This document shows positions 1 through 9,261 of a stretch of DNA of 64,000 nt, piece after piece. The stretch is taken from NCBI GenBank assembly GCA_036490215.1, contig DASXEH010000029.1, positions 1-64,000 of the forward strand, given 5' to 3'. The notes under the pieces were generated by a model. The model was not told the origin of the DNA. It was given only the letters and a program-made list of their open reading frames with translations, and searched no databases. Every line of letters starts with the position of its first letter. Positions within the stretch are counted from its first letter, which is position 1. The translations under genes and the position numbers were made by a program. The DNA is from JASHSH01 sp036490215. Lineage in GTDB: Bacteria; Pseudomonadota; Alphaproteobacteria; Rhodospirillales; Magnetospirillaceae.

Positions 1-595
1 CGTTCAACACCGTCGTCGTCAGCGCAGGAACCTGCGTCGCCGTCAACGCCTGCACCTCGGTCGAGGTCAACGCCGCAAGGTTCGTCGCCGTCAACCCGCT
101 GATCTGCGAAGCCGAAAGTTCGCCGATTTGCGTCGCGCTCAATTGCGCGATGTTGGTCGTGCCCAGCCCGTTCAGCGTGGTCGTCGTCAGCGCCGGCACC
201 TGCGTCGCCGTCAGCTCGCCCACTTCGGTCGAGGTCAGCGACGCGAGATTGGCGGCCGTCAGTCCATTGACCTGCGTCGCTGCGAGAGTCTCAAGCTGCG
301 TCGAAGACAGCAAAGGCAGGCTGGTCGTGCCGAGCCCGTTCAACTGGGTGGTGGTGAATTCGCTGATTTGCGTCGCGGTAAGCGCGCCGACATCCGTCGA
401 GCTGAAGGCCGAGAGTTCGCTGGCCTGCAGCGAGCTGATCTGCGTGTACAGAAACTCGCCAATCTGCGTCGACGTGAAATACTGCATCTGCGATGGCAGC
501 ATTTCGTTGATCTGCGTGAACGCTTGGATGAACGTCTGGTCGAACGTACCAAGGATGGTCGTAAACGACTGCAGTGTTCCTACGGGATAAGGCAT
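1..595 (-). CDS. Octapeptide-repeat protein, 5' part only (runs off left edge)
   Basis: The visible part is about 198 residues starting at the ATG at 595 (minus strand), with a GGAG just upstream. After 39 non-repeat residues, residues 40-198 are 20 back-to-back octapeptides (the last cut by the edge) of the form L/F-T/S-x-T/S-x-V/I/L-x-x, such as LTATQVPA, LTTTTLNG and LSATQIGE, with no break in register. Seven octads form a higher-order unit of 56 residues (168 bases), seen as near-identical DNA at 55-69 and 223-237. No signal peptide, Cys or catalytic motif is visible. Ser/Thr-rich short repeats of this kind suggest a surface or secreted solenoid, but this is inference; I do not recognise a named family. 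The frame and start are certain from the periodicity; the function is unknown. Confidence 0.8.
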   Translation of the reverse strand, partial: MPYPVGTLQSFTTILGTFDQTFIQAFTQINEMLPSQMQYFTSTQIGEFLYTQISSLQASELSAFSSTDVGALTATQISEFTTTQLNGLGTTSLPLLSSTQLETLAATQVNGLTAANLASLTSTEVGELTATQVPALTTTTLNGLGTTNIAQLSATQIGELSASQISGLTATNLAALTSTEVQALTATQVPALTTTVLN

Positions 596-1092
596 AGCTC
601 CAAGCTCCGCACACGGGGTTGGTTAAAACAGACCAAAAATGAAGCTAGGAATGACACTAGCTGGCTTCTCCGCGCGAGGCGGAACGCATGACCGTCGACA
701 TACTCAATCTCCGTTCTAGAGACCTTTAGGCGAAGTAGATTCTCACTTCGCCGTCACGCACTAACTACCAGCGTTTCTTACGTGTCTTTACTCGTGGCGG
801 GGAAGCTAGAGCTACCCCTCACACAGGTATATTACTCTTTGTTGCAACCAATTACGAGGGCCTTGTCACTAATTAATAACAACTACCCATTTCTCGGTAT
901 TGGCGCATGACACGATTGATACCCTGGCGGTTCGCCGACGGCTAAGGGGTGAATATCCCATGAAAGGCCACCCTGTCTGTGACGGTGGCCAAGCTGTGAC
1001 AATCGACATGCCATAAAGGCGCCGTTCATGGACTGTTCCATCGTGAAACGCGTTCACGATGCTGCCCATTTGTCCCGCAAAATCAAGAAAAG
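596..1092. other. Gene-free, AT-richer intergenic stretch with two hairpins
   Basis: About 500 bases lie between the repeat-protein start and the tRNA with no convincing coding frame. Two perfect inverted repeats are visible: GGCGAAGT/ACTTCGCC at 729-736 and 745-752 (8 bp, 8-base loop), and GGCCACC/GGTGGCC at 966-972 and 984-990 (7 bp, 11-base loop). Neither is followed by a clear T-run. The stretch probably holds the promoter of the repeat-protein gene, but I cannot place one confidently. Confidence 0.5.
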
Positions 1093-1168
1093 TGGCGTCC
1101 CCTAGGGGATTCGAACCCCTGTTACCGCCGTGAGAGGGCGATGTCCTGGGCCTCTAGACGAAGGGGAC
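1093..1168 (-). tRNA. tRNA-Glu (anticodon CTC)
   Basis: Read on the minus strand this is a 76-base tRNA. It has a GTCCCCT/AGGGGAC acceptor stem, a G discriminator, an encoded CCA end, a T-arm with GTTCGAATC, and a 7-base anticodon loop C-T-CTC-A-C that gives anticodon CTC. The sequence is very close to bacterial tRNA-Glu. A TTC isoacceptor must be elsewhere. Confidence 0.95.
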
Positions 1169-1186
1169 CCAAATCGATGAGGGGCT

Positions 1187-1216
1187 TATCTAGACTGTGG
1201 GCAAGGCCCCAAGCAA
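1187..1216 (-). promoter_or_regulatory. Candidate sigma-70 promoter of tRNA-Glu
   Basis: On the minus strand a -35 like TTGCTT (1211-1216) and a -10 like TAGATA (1187-1192) are separated by 18 bases, and the -10 lies about 19 bases before the mature tRNA 5' end. Placement and spacing fit a tRNA promoter; it was identified by eye only. Confidence 0.45.
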
Positions 1217-1241
1217 GGGGTTTGTTTATCGCCCCAGTTGG

Positions 1242-1712
1242 TCAACGGATATTGATGGAAACAGCTTCGAAGGTCGCCGAATCCCTCTCGCCGATGATCG
1301 CACGGAAGGCATTCATATCCTCGGCCGTCCCATCGCGGACTGCCATGACCAGCCAGAACAGCCCCGCTTCGTGAGCCAAGGCTGCATCCTGCGCCGAGGG
1401 CTGCGCCGCGCCGTTGGGATGGGAATGGGCGTGGCCCAGTAGCCGCTCGCCCTCACCCTGCCCGGCCCGCCCTGTCTCGCGCAGCTCGCGCAATGTGGCG
1501 ATCAACACGCGCGGATCGAGTTCGAAATTGGTGCGCGGCTGGGGATGAACGTTAGCGGCGGGAACGATACGCGCGACCCGGTATGACGCCGGCCCCTCGT
1601 CCACGCCCACCAGCAAAGAACAATACTCGTTCGGGTAAGCCGCTTCGGCACCGGCGCGCAACGTGTTCCGGTCTGCCGCGCTCAGGATCAATCGCGGCGC
1701 GCCGCCCGTCAT
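1242..1712 (-). CDS. JAMM/Mov34 (M67) family metallopeptidase
   Basis: A compact 156-residue single JAB1/MPN domain. The JAMM zinc motif is complete: Glu29 in the PNEYCSLLVG strand, His96 and His98 in HSHP, then Ser106 and Asp109. Prokaryotic M67 proteins of this size cleave isopeptide-like bonds or process small ubiquitin-like sulfur carriers such as ThiS or MoaD partners. No such partner gene lies beside it, so the substrate is unknown. Its ATG overlaps the stop of the upstream membrane-protein gene by four bases (ATGA), so the two are translationally coupled. The domain assignment is firm. Confidence 0.85.
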   Translation of the reverse strand: MTGGAPRLILSAADRNTLRAGAEAAYPNEYCSLLVGVDEGPASYRVARIVPAANVHPQPRTNFELDPRVLIATLRELRETGRAGQGEGERLLGHAHSHPNGAAQPSAQDAALAHEAGLFWLVMAVRDGTAEDMNAFRAIIGERDSATFEAVSINIR

Positions 1713-2056
1713 TTGCCCGACGCAGGAACGCCGATCGTGCCTGTCACATGGCCGGTGCGCGGATCGACGACCACAATGCTTTCACCCTGCGGTCCGGAGA
1801 AACGCAGCAAGGCGCGATCGCCGACCACCGCCATCTGCTCAAAATGGGTGCCCTCGGGCGGCGGCACGGTCATGTCATAGGGCGCGGCGGCCGGGCTTGG
1901 ATCGCTCATTGGCGCACGCGGTTCGGCTTGGTTAGTCACCACAGGGGCGGCCTGCCCGGATTTGTTCCAATGATGGGTCCAGCCATAGATCAGCACGGCG
2001 ACGCCGATCAGGATCAATGCCCCCATACCGATCACGAATGCCTTGATGACCTGCAT
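1709..2056 (-). CDS. Small single-pass membrane protein, hypothetical (possibly DUF6476-like)
   Basis: 115 residues. Residues 4-26 are a strongly hydrophobic segment (FVIGMGALILIGVAVLIYGW), followed by a Pro/Ala-rich linker and a C-terminal part with VVVDPRTGHVTGTIGV, which looks like one beta-propeller-style blade. The layout resembles short alphaproteobacterial DUF6476 proteins, but I assign that with low certainty. It lies divergently 27 bases from the pseudouridine synthase start and is coupled to the JAMM peptidase, so the pair probably acts together. No catalytic motif is visible. Confidence 0.65.
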   Translation of the reverse strand: MQVIKAFVIGMGALILIGVAVLIYGWTHHWNKSGQAAPVVTNQAEPRAPMSDPSPAAAPYDMTVPPPEGTHFEQMAVVGDRALLRFSGPQGESIVVVDPRTGHVTGTIGVPASGK

Positions 2057-2083
2057 GCTTTACGCCAGCCTCACGCCGAATCG

Positions 2084-3067
2084 ATGGACAGAATGAACGA
2101 TACGCAGGCCCTACATACATGGACGGTCGAAACGCCACAAGCCGGCGCCCGGCTTGACCGCTGGCTGACCGAACATCTGCCCGACCAGTCGCGCTCGCGG
2201 CTTAAAGCGCTGATCGAAGACGGTTGCGTCACCATCGGCGGCCAGGTCACCCTCGATGCCAGCCGCAAAGTGCGCGCCGGCGATCAAATCGCGCTCGCCA
2301 TTCCAGAAGCCGTTGCGGCACAGCCGCAGGCCGAGTCGATCCCATTGGTGGTCGTCTATGAAGACGCCGATCTGATCGTGGTCGATAAGCCGGCGGGCAT
2401 GGTGGTCCATCCGGCGCCCGGCAGCCATTCGGCGACATTGGTCAACGCGTTGCTGCATCACTGCGCCGGATCGCTGTCGGGTATCGGCGGCGAGAAGCGG
2501 CCCGGGATCGTCCATCGTCTCGACAAGGATACGAGTGGGCTGATCGTCGCGGCCAAGACCGATATTGCCCATCGCGGGCTGGCCACGCAGTTCGCGGCTC
2601 ATACGATTACCCGCGCCTATAAGGCACTATGCTGGGGCGTGCCCATGCCGCGCAGCGGCTCGATCGCCGGCAATATCGGGCGTAGCACCCATGATAGAAA
2701 GAAGATGGCCGTGCTGAAGCGTGGCGGTCGCGAGGCGCTGACCAATTACAAAGTCGAACGCGTCTTCGGAACCGTAGCGGCCCTGGTCGAATGCCGGCTG
2801 GCGACCGGCCGCACCCACCAGATCCGTGTTCATATGGCCTCGATTGGGCATTCTCTTGTCGGCGATGCAACCTATGGCGGGCGGGCGCGTTTAAAAAAAC
2901 ATGAGCTTTCACAAGCCGCCGAGGCCGCATTGCGCAATTTCCATCGCCAGGCATTACATGCTTGGCAGCTCGGCTTTTCTCACCCAGCCACTGGCGAGAG
3001 GCTGCTATTCGGGAGCAACATACCTAACGATTTCAATGATCTCCTGAATAGCCTCGGCGAAATGTAA
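2084..3067 (+). CDS. rluD: RluA/RluD family ribosomal large-subunit pseudouridine synthase
   Basis: 327 residues from ATG 2084 (an alternative in-frame ATG lies at 2093). The longer open frame back to 1583 overlaps the divergent gene and is not used. Residues ~20-75 form an S4 RNA-binding domain (ARLDRWLTE ... SRSRLKALIEDG). The catalytic domain holds HRLDKDTSGL with the nucleophile Asp147, and the later RTHQIRVHMA motif. RluA-type enzymes isomerise uridine to pseudouridine in 23S rRNA; length and S4 domain favour the RluD/RluC group (helix 69 in E. coli). It lies about 100 bases upstream of rpoH on the same strand. The exact uridine target is inferred, not seen. Confidence 0.88.
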   Translation: MDRMNDTQALHTWTVETPQAGARLDRWLTEHLPDQSRSRLKALIEDGCVTIGGQVTLDASRKVRAGDQIALAIPEAVAAQPQAESIPLVVVYEDADLIVVDKPAGMVVHPAPGSHSATLVNALLHHCAGSLSGIGGEKRPGIVHRLDKDTSGLIVAAKTDIAHRGLATQFAAHTITRAYKALCWGVPMPRSGSIAGNIGRSTHDRKKMAVLKRGGREALTNYKVERVFGTVAALVECRLATGRTHQIRVHMASIGHSLVGDATYGGRARLKKHELSQAAEAALRNFHRQALHAWQLGFSHPATGERLLFGSNIPNDFNDLLNSLGEM

Positions 3068-3078
3068 ATCTATCTATT

Positions 3079-3109
3079 CTTGAGCAAATTGGTCTGGTAC
3101 TGTTACAAA
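3079..3109 (+). promoter_or_regulatory. Weak candidate rpoH promoter
   Basis: TTGAGC (3079-3084) and TACAAA (3104-3109, within TTACAAAT) resemble -35 and -10 boxes with a 19-base spacer just upstream of the rpoH leader. The spacing is long and the match is imperfect; rpoH may use several promoters. Confidence 0.25.
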
Positions 3110-3120
3110 TAGGATGTGCA

Positions 3121-3158
3121 GGAGAGGCACGGTCCTCTCCAAAAGTCCGTAGAGGAGA
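3121..3158 (+). promoter_or_regulatory. rpoH leader with mutually exclusive pairings around the Shine-Dalgarno
   Basis: GGAGAGG (3121-3127) is a perfect 7-bp complement of CCTCTCC (3134-3140) across a 6-base loop. The same segment, as TCCTCT (3133-3138), is also complementary to the Shine-Dalgarno AGAGGA (3151-3156). The ribosome-binding site can therefore be free when the 5' hairpin forms, or masked when it opens. This could be a control element of sigma-32 translation. It is inferred from complementarity only. Confidence 0.4.
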
Positions 3159-3163
3159 CGACC

Positions 3164-4042
3164 ATGGGAGCTGTCAGTGCAGCCTATGGCAGCGGGGCCG
3201 ATATCAGCCTGTCCCGTTACCTCCAAGACATCCGGCGGTATCCGATGTTGGCCGAAGACGAGGAATACGCGCTCGCCAAGCGCTACCTCGACAAAGGTGA
3301 CGAGCGTGCCGCTGAACGGTTGGTCACCAGCCATCTCCGCCTCGTTGCCAAGATCGCCATGGGCTATCGCGGCTATGGCTTGCCGCTCGGCGAACTGATC
3401 GGCGAAGGCAATATCGGCATGATGCAAGCGGTCAAACGCTTCGACCCCAATCGCGGCTTCCGCCTCGCGACCTATGCGATGTGGTGGATTCGCGCCGCGA
3501 TTCAAGAATACATCCTGCACAGCTGGTCGTTGGTGAAGATGGGCACCACCGCCGCACAGAAAAAACTGTTCTTCAATCTGCGTCGTCTTAAGGCGCAATT
3601 GCAGGCCTTCGAGGAAGGCGATCTGCCGCAGGAAACGGTGGACAAGATCGCCAAGACGCTCGGCGTCACCGAGAGCGAAGTGGTCATGATGAACCGCCGT
3701 CTGGCGAGCCCCGATCACAGCCTCAATGCGCCGGTGCGCATGGACGGCGATGACGAATGGCAGGACTGGCTGGTCGACGAGCATGATGATCAGGAAGTCG
3801 AGCTGGCCCGGCGGGAGGAGGTCGGCAACCGCCGCCACCTTCTGGCCGATGGGCTGATGACGCTCAACACGCGCGAGCGCAGCATCCTGATCGACCGGCG
3901 TCTGCGCGACGACCCGGTGACGCTCGAAGACCTCAGTCAACGGTACGGTATCTCGCGCGAACGTGTGCGTCAGATCGAAGTGCGCGCTTTTGAGAAGCTA
4001 CAGAAGTCGGTCAAACACAGCAGTCCGCCGGATCAGAATTGA
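3164..4042 (+). CDS. rpoH: RNA polymerase heat-shock sigma factor RpoH (sigma-32)
   Basis: 292 residues from the ATG at 3164, preceded by AGAGGAGA. The diagnostic RpoH box, QKKLFFNLR, is at residues 132-140. Region 2 includes GLPLGELIGEGNIGMMQAV and the tryptophan-containing TYAMWWIRAAIQEYI, and region 4 ends with a helix-turn-helix (YGISRERVRQIE). RpoH directs RNA polymerase to chaperone and protease genes, and is normally controlled by DnaK and FtsH; ftsH is in this window. Many alphaproteobacteria carry more than one rpoH, so this may be one of a set. The leader may contain a translational switch. Confidence 0.95.
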   Translation: MGAVSAAYGSGADISLSRYLQDIRRYPMLAEDEEYALAKRYLDKGDERAAERLVTSHLRLVAKIAMGYRGYGLPLGELIGEGNIGMMQAVKRFDPNRGFRLATYAMWWIRAAIQEYILHSWSLVKMGTTAAQKKLFFNLRRLKAQLQAFEEGDLPQETVDKIAKTLGVTESEVVMMNRRLASPDHSLNAPVRMDGDDEWQDWLVDEHDDQEVELARREEVGNRRHLLADGLMTLNTRERSILIDRRLRDDPVTLEDLSQRYGISRERVRQIEVRAFEKLQKSVKHSSPPDQN

Positions 4043-4056
4043 TCCCGTGAGAACGA

Positions 4057-4647
4057 TTAGGCGCGCGCCGGTGCCCCAGGCGGTGCCGGCGCGTCGTCTT
4101 TATCGACAGCGCCCCTGTCACCCGGCTTGATCTCGCGGCTGATCACGGCATCGCCCCACTGCTCGACCAGTTTGCGCTGCTGCGCCGCCAGCGTGATGAC
4201 GCGGCGCTGCGACGTCACCGACGTCACTGCATTCACGAGCGGCGGCATCGCGAGATAGAGCGCCCAGCCCAAGGCCGAGGCGCCGTAGGCGACCAGGATC
4301 GGCGTGATCGTCCGCAGCAGCTCGATCGCGTATGAGAGCGTGTGGTGCGAGAACCAGAGGGCGAGCAGCCAATTCGAAAGCCCGGCGAAGTTGAGCCCAC
4401 CAACGCTCACCCAGGCTTGCCGCGCCGTTCCGCGTTCCGCGAAGGCCGCAGCCAAAGTCGGCAACATGCCGACGAACAACAAAAGCAATGTCGGTAGCGA
4501 GAACGGCACCATCGCCAGCAGCGCCAGGATGATGACCAGCTTATTCGTCTGGCTGATCAACGGCGAGCCCGCCGCCGGAGCAGCCCTGCCCCCCTTCTTG
4601 CCTTTGCCCTTCGCCGGCGCCTTACCTCTGGCTGGTGCCTTGCCCAT
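4057..4647 (-). CDS. Hypothetical multi-pass membrane protein with basic N-terminus
   Basis: 196 residues. Residues 1-27 are Lys/Ala/Gly/Pro-rich (GKAPARGKAPAKGKGKK). Two or three hydrophobic segments follow: about 37-70 (LVIILALLAMVPFSLPTLLLLFVGMLPTLAAAF, possibly a hairpin) and about 111-138. The C-terminal tail is charged. Its ATG shares one base with the pseudokinase stop (TGATG), which implies translational coupling and probably a common complex at the inner membrane. I recognise no family, and enzymatic residues are not apparent. It ends 15 bases from the convergent end of rpoH. Confidence 0.7.
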   Translation of the reverse strand: MGKAPARGKAPAKGKGKKGGRAAPAAGSPLISQTNKLVIILALLAMVPFSLPTLLLLFVGMLPTLAAAFAERGTARQAWVSVGGLNFAGLSNWLLALWFSHHTLSYAIELLRTITPILVAYGASALGWALYLAMPPLVNAVTSVTSQRRVITLAAQQRKLVEQWGDAVISREIKPGDRGAVDKDDAPAPPGAPARA

Positions 4648-6662
4648 CAGATCCTCGACACCAGCAGAACCAGCACCGTCACCAAGGCCAGGCTGACCGA
4701 GACCAGCGCGGCCACTTGCTGGGCCGTCTGCGCCACGGTCTCGTCGCGATTGTGGATCGTGCCCTCGATCTCTTTGATCTCGCGCTGCGTCTCGCGATAT
4801 TCAGCGCAGGCTTCATCGAAGCCGTTCTGATCCTTGACGCGCTCTTCCACGCTGTCGAGAAGACGCGCGAGATCGATCAGATTGCCCTGCCGGACCAAAC
4901 GAGGCACCTCGCGCTCCAGATCACGGCGCTTCTGACGATTGTGATAGGTGTTGATGATCGGCTGCACCAAGCCACCGATCCAGCTCGTCAGGCCAAACAG
5001 CTGACTCTGGCCTTGGCGCCATTGCAGGATCGCCAGCAGATTGAGCATACCGAGCATCGATTTCTCGGACGACGATTCGGCGATCTCGGACATATTCCGA
5101 TCGACATCGAAGGTCGTCCGCGCGCCGATGAAAGCGGCGACATGCCGATCGACCGGCCAGGCTTTGCCCTCCGCTTTCTTCGCCGTGGCGTTGAGCGCCG
5201 GCAGCAAGTCGCGGATCTCGAGCACGAAATCGTCAGCGGTGAACGGGCTCTGGCACGCGATCGAATCGTTCATCTCGTAGAGCACGCGCTCGATGCCGTT
5301 GCCGAGCGTCAGGCCCCTTTCCAGGAACCCGCGCGCGGTGCGGAACGACGTGTCCATGACCGCGTTGTCGGGCGTGTATTCGCGCGTATCCATCCAGGTC
5401 TTCTGGACTTCGCGCAAAATCATATCGGCAATCGGACGCACCTCGCCGCCTTCAGCCATCGTCACCGCCAGCAACGCACCGACGGCGTCGGGCATGGTCG
5501 AAACCGACTTGTAGCGGATTGGCGCCAAGCGATCGAGGATCAGACAGACCTTGCACAGCATCATGTCGCCGGCGATGCGCTTGTCGGCCGAAGCGAAACC
5601 CGCGGTATTCACGGCCATCGCAATCGAATTAGCCGTTTCCTTCGCGTCGACCGATCGGCGCAGCCACAATTCGAGACGGCCGTCCGAGACGTAGGAGACC
5701 GCTTGATCCCAATTGGCGCAGAAGGCGATGGCCAATTCGCGCACCGAGAAATAGTCGCGGTCCATGAAGGTGAAGCCGCGCGTGGCGCGCTTTTCGATTT
5801 TGGTCTGCACCGTGCTGAGGCGCTTGCCGCTCAGCCACTGGTCGAGCGAATCCTGCGTCCAGCGCGTCTTGGGATCGTCGCTCAGCAATCCCTTGATCAT
5901 TTCGATCAATTGGATCGCGATGCGTTCATTGCCCGCTACCGTCTGGTAGCTGCCCTCGACGATCTTCTGGCGAATGATCTCCTGCGGCGGCATGCCCGAC
6001 AGCGGATTCCGCCCGATCAGCAGCATCAGCAGCGAGGCACCGAAGGAATAAAGATCGTCTCCCGAATAGCCGCTGCCGCGGCCGGCCGGATGGCAGAGCG
6101 ACGACTCGATCGTTTCCATGACGACCGGCTGGTCAAAGCCCGGCGGCGAGGTGACGCAATCGCCAAGGACGATGCTTTCCTTGTCCGTGGTCGTCCAATA
6201 CATGTTGGTCGGTCGCACGGCGCGATGGGCGATGTTGCGCCCGGCCAGCTCGTGCAGGGCCGCGGCTATGGGTTTGACGGCCTTGCGGATCAGCTCGTTG
6301 TCTTCGACACGCCGGAACTCGCCGTCCATGTCGGGCATGACGCGACCGCCCAGCGGCCGCTCATAGAGGATGGCCATGACCTTGCGCCGGATCGGTGGCC
6401 ATTCGATCACGCCATAGTCGATCAGGGTCATCAGGCCGGGCGTTTCCATGCCGCGGATGATGGCAAGCTGCTCGGCTCGATAGGGAATGCCCGGCTTGAC
6501 CAGAAGCGCGACCATGGGCTTGCCGGCCGCGCGCAGGTCCTCAGCCCCAAAAGCTTGGGCGGTTCCCGTGGCGAATTCAGGAAGCGCCTGCCCCGGGTAG
6601 ATATTGTAGCGGTCCTTTAAGACCGCCGGCGTTCCGGCACCCTTCTGCTGCCCGTTTGCCAT
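4647..6662 (-). CDS. Tail-anchored protein-kinase-like protein (predicted pseudokinase)
   Basis: 671 residues. Residues ~15-270 have the eukaryotic-like Ser/Thr kinase fold order: a VALLVKPG strand (Lys56), an ILYERPLGG hinge, a catalytic-loop equivalent and the GDDLYSFGASLLMLLIG helix. The catalytic loop reads HRAVRPTN (146-153), so the HRD aspartate is Ala148 and the usual Lys is Arg150. The DFG position appears as GDC (167-169), and no glycine-rich loop is evident. Residues ~270-640 are a helical region of unknown family, and residues 650-671 form a C-terminal membrane helix. The protein is probably inactive in phosphotransfer and acts as a membrane-tethered scaffold or nucleotide sensor. 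It lies 58 bases after purA and is coupled to the downstream membrane protein. Confidence 0.75.
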   Translation of the reverse strand: MANGQQKGAGTPAVLKDRYNIYPGQALPEFATGTAQAFGAEDLRAAGKPMVALLVKPGIPYRAEQLAIIRGMETPGLMTLIDYGVIEWPPIRRKVMAILYERPLGGRVMPDMDGEFRRVEDNELIRKAVKPIAAALHELAGRNIAHRAVRPTNMYWTTTDKESIVLGDCVTSPPGFDQPVVMETIESSLCHPAGRGSGYSGDDLYSFGASLLMLLIGRNPLSGMPPQEIIRQKIVEGSYQTVAGNERIAIQLIEMIKGLLSDDPKTRWTQDSLDQWLSGKRLSTVQTKIEKRATRGFTFMDRDYFSVRELAIAFCANWDQAVSYVSDGRLELWLRRSVDAKETANSIAMAVNTAGFASADKRIAGDMMLCKVCLILDRLAPIRYKSVSTMPDAVGALLAVTMAEGGEVRPIADMILREVQKTWMDTREYTPDNAVMDTSFRTARGFLERGLTLGNGIERVLYEMNDSIACQSPFTADDFVLEIRDLLPALNATAKKAEGKAWPVDRHVAAFIGARTTFDVDRNMSEIAESSSEKSMLGMLNLLAILQWRQGQSQLFGLTSWIGGLVQPIINTYHNRQKRRDLEREVPRLVRQGNLIDLARLLDSVEERVKDQNGFDEACAEYRETQREIKEIEGTIHNRDETVAQTAQQVAALVSVSLALVTVLVLLVSRI

Positions 6663-6720
6663 CCCCTCGCCCGCCGCGTTGCGGAAGACGAACGGACTGT
6701 AAACGCCGTAGGCCCTTGAC

Positions 6721-8010
<1,290 letters not shown>

Positions 8011-8021
8011 CGTGTTTTTCC

Positions 8022-9143
8022 CTATTCCGCCGAAACCGGCTGATCGCCGCTCAGCACAAAACCGCAACCGAGACGCTTCGCCTCGGCCTTCACATCTTTT
8101 ACGGCTGCGAGACCGGCAACGGTGATCCAGCCTTCGGTGCGCAATTTTTGCGCCTTGGCCGCAGCCGTACCCACAGGAACGTAGAGCCGCTTCGCCGGTT
8201 CCGGTGCCGGCATCGCATCGAGCACGGTGTCCATGAACAGCGTCGCACCAGTCGCCGGCTCGCCATCGGCGAAATACCGCCCGCCACGTCCCAACTCGCC
8301 CGACGCCTGTTTCGAGAACAACGTGAAGGCAATGCCGGTGTGATATTCGAAGCCACGGTTCTCGACCGGATCGACGGTCAGCGCCAGATCGGGCACCGCC
8401 TCATGGACCAGGCGCACAACCTCGGCCAGATGAGCGCGCTGCGCCGCTGCGCCCGCCGGCAGGTCCAGCTTGGCCAGTTTTTCGAGCGCGCGCTCAGCGG
8501 GGCCAGCCGCCTCGATCAGCGCGACGAGAACGTCGCCGGTTGCCCCGGCGAGTTGCCGCACCGTCGCCGCGTCCTTGTCGTCGAGTGCTTCGCGCAGTTT
8601 GACGTTGTTCTCTTTGCCGATGACCAGCGGCACGAGCGCTGGCAGCGACAGATCGACGCTGACGCCCTTCATACCCTGATCGACCAATGCGCCGGCCGAA
8701 AGCGCAATCACTTCGGCATCGGCAGCAGCGTTATCGGCGCCGATCAATTCGATCCCCGCCTGTCCGAACTGGCGCTCGGGGCGAAGCTGGCTGCCGCGCA
8801 CGCGCAGCACCTGACCGGCATAGGACAGGCGCAGCGGCCGCGGCGCGTTGCCCAGCCGCGTGGTGGCGATGCGGGCGACTTGGAGCGTCATATCGGCGCG
8901 CACGGCCAGCATGCGCTGCGACATCGGGTCCATCAGACGGAAGGTGTGCGGCGCCATGGCCGCGCCCGACGCCGAGAGCAGGCTTTCCTCGAACTCGATC
9001 AGCGGCGGTTTGACGCGCTCGTAACCGTGGGCGGTGAAGAATTTGGCTAAGCGGCCGACCACTTTCGCTTCGTGTTCGGCGAAAGGCGGAAGGATATCGC
9101 GCAGCCCCACAGGAAGCAGGGCGCGGTTGGCGGTCTCGTTCAT
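8022..9143 (-). CDS. hisZ: ATP phosphoribosyltransferase regulatory subunit HisZ
   Basis: 373 residues with a class II histidyl-tRNA synthetase-like fold but no anticodon-binding domain: LLPVGLRDILPP at the N-terminus, FRLMDPMSQRMLAVRADMT (motif 2 region), and VENRGFEYHTGIAFTLF. HisZ pairs with the short HisG to make the first enzyme of histidine synthesis and confers histidine feedback. No hisG is in the window. The hisZ-purA order recurs in proteobacteria. Confidence 0.93.
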   Translation of the reverse strand: MNETANRALLPVGLRDILPPFAEHEAKVVGRLAKFFTAHGYERVKPPLIEFEESLLSASGAAMAPHTFRLMDPMSQRMLAVRADMTLQVARIATTRLGNAPRPLRLSYAGQVLRVRGSQLRPERQFGQAGIELIGADNAAADAEVIALSAGALVDQGMKGVSVDLSLPALVPLVIGKENNVKLREALDDKDAATVRQLAGATGDVLVALIEAAGPAERALEKLAKLDLPAGAAAQRAHLAEVVRLVHEAVPDLALTVDPVENRGFEYHTGIAFTLFSKQASGELGRGGRYFADGEPATGATLFMDTVLDAMPAPEPAKRLYVPVGTAAAKAQKLRTEGWITVAGLAAVKDVKAEAKRLGCGFVLSGDQPVSAE

Positions 9144-9261
9144 GGCTGCGCCATCTCCACCCGCACGCGGCAGGACAGGGCCGGCGCTAGGCCCTCTCGT
9201 TTACCCCGTGGCCCGGCCAGGGGCAAGCGTCAATCGCGCCCGCCCCCGAAGCCGGAAAAGC

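Noticed and set aside
128..691. Plus-strand frames opposite the octapeptide gene
   Set aside because: Repeat structure and residue pattern make sense only in the minus frame; the plus frames are Arg-rich shadows.
869..1069. 66-residue minus-strand open frame in the gene-free region
   Set aside because: No Shine-Dalgarno, no recognisable motif, atypical composition; overlaps a hairpin.
1583..2083. Upstream extension of the RluD frame
   Set aside because: Lies antisense to the JAMM and membrane-protein genes and lacks conserved sequence; start at 2084 fits the family.
4635..6620. 661-residue plus-strand open frame
   Set aside because: Antisense shadow of the pseudokinase; His/Arg/Asp-rich composition typical of reverse frames in GC-rich DNA.
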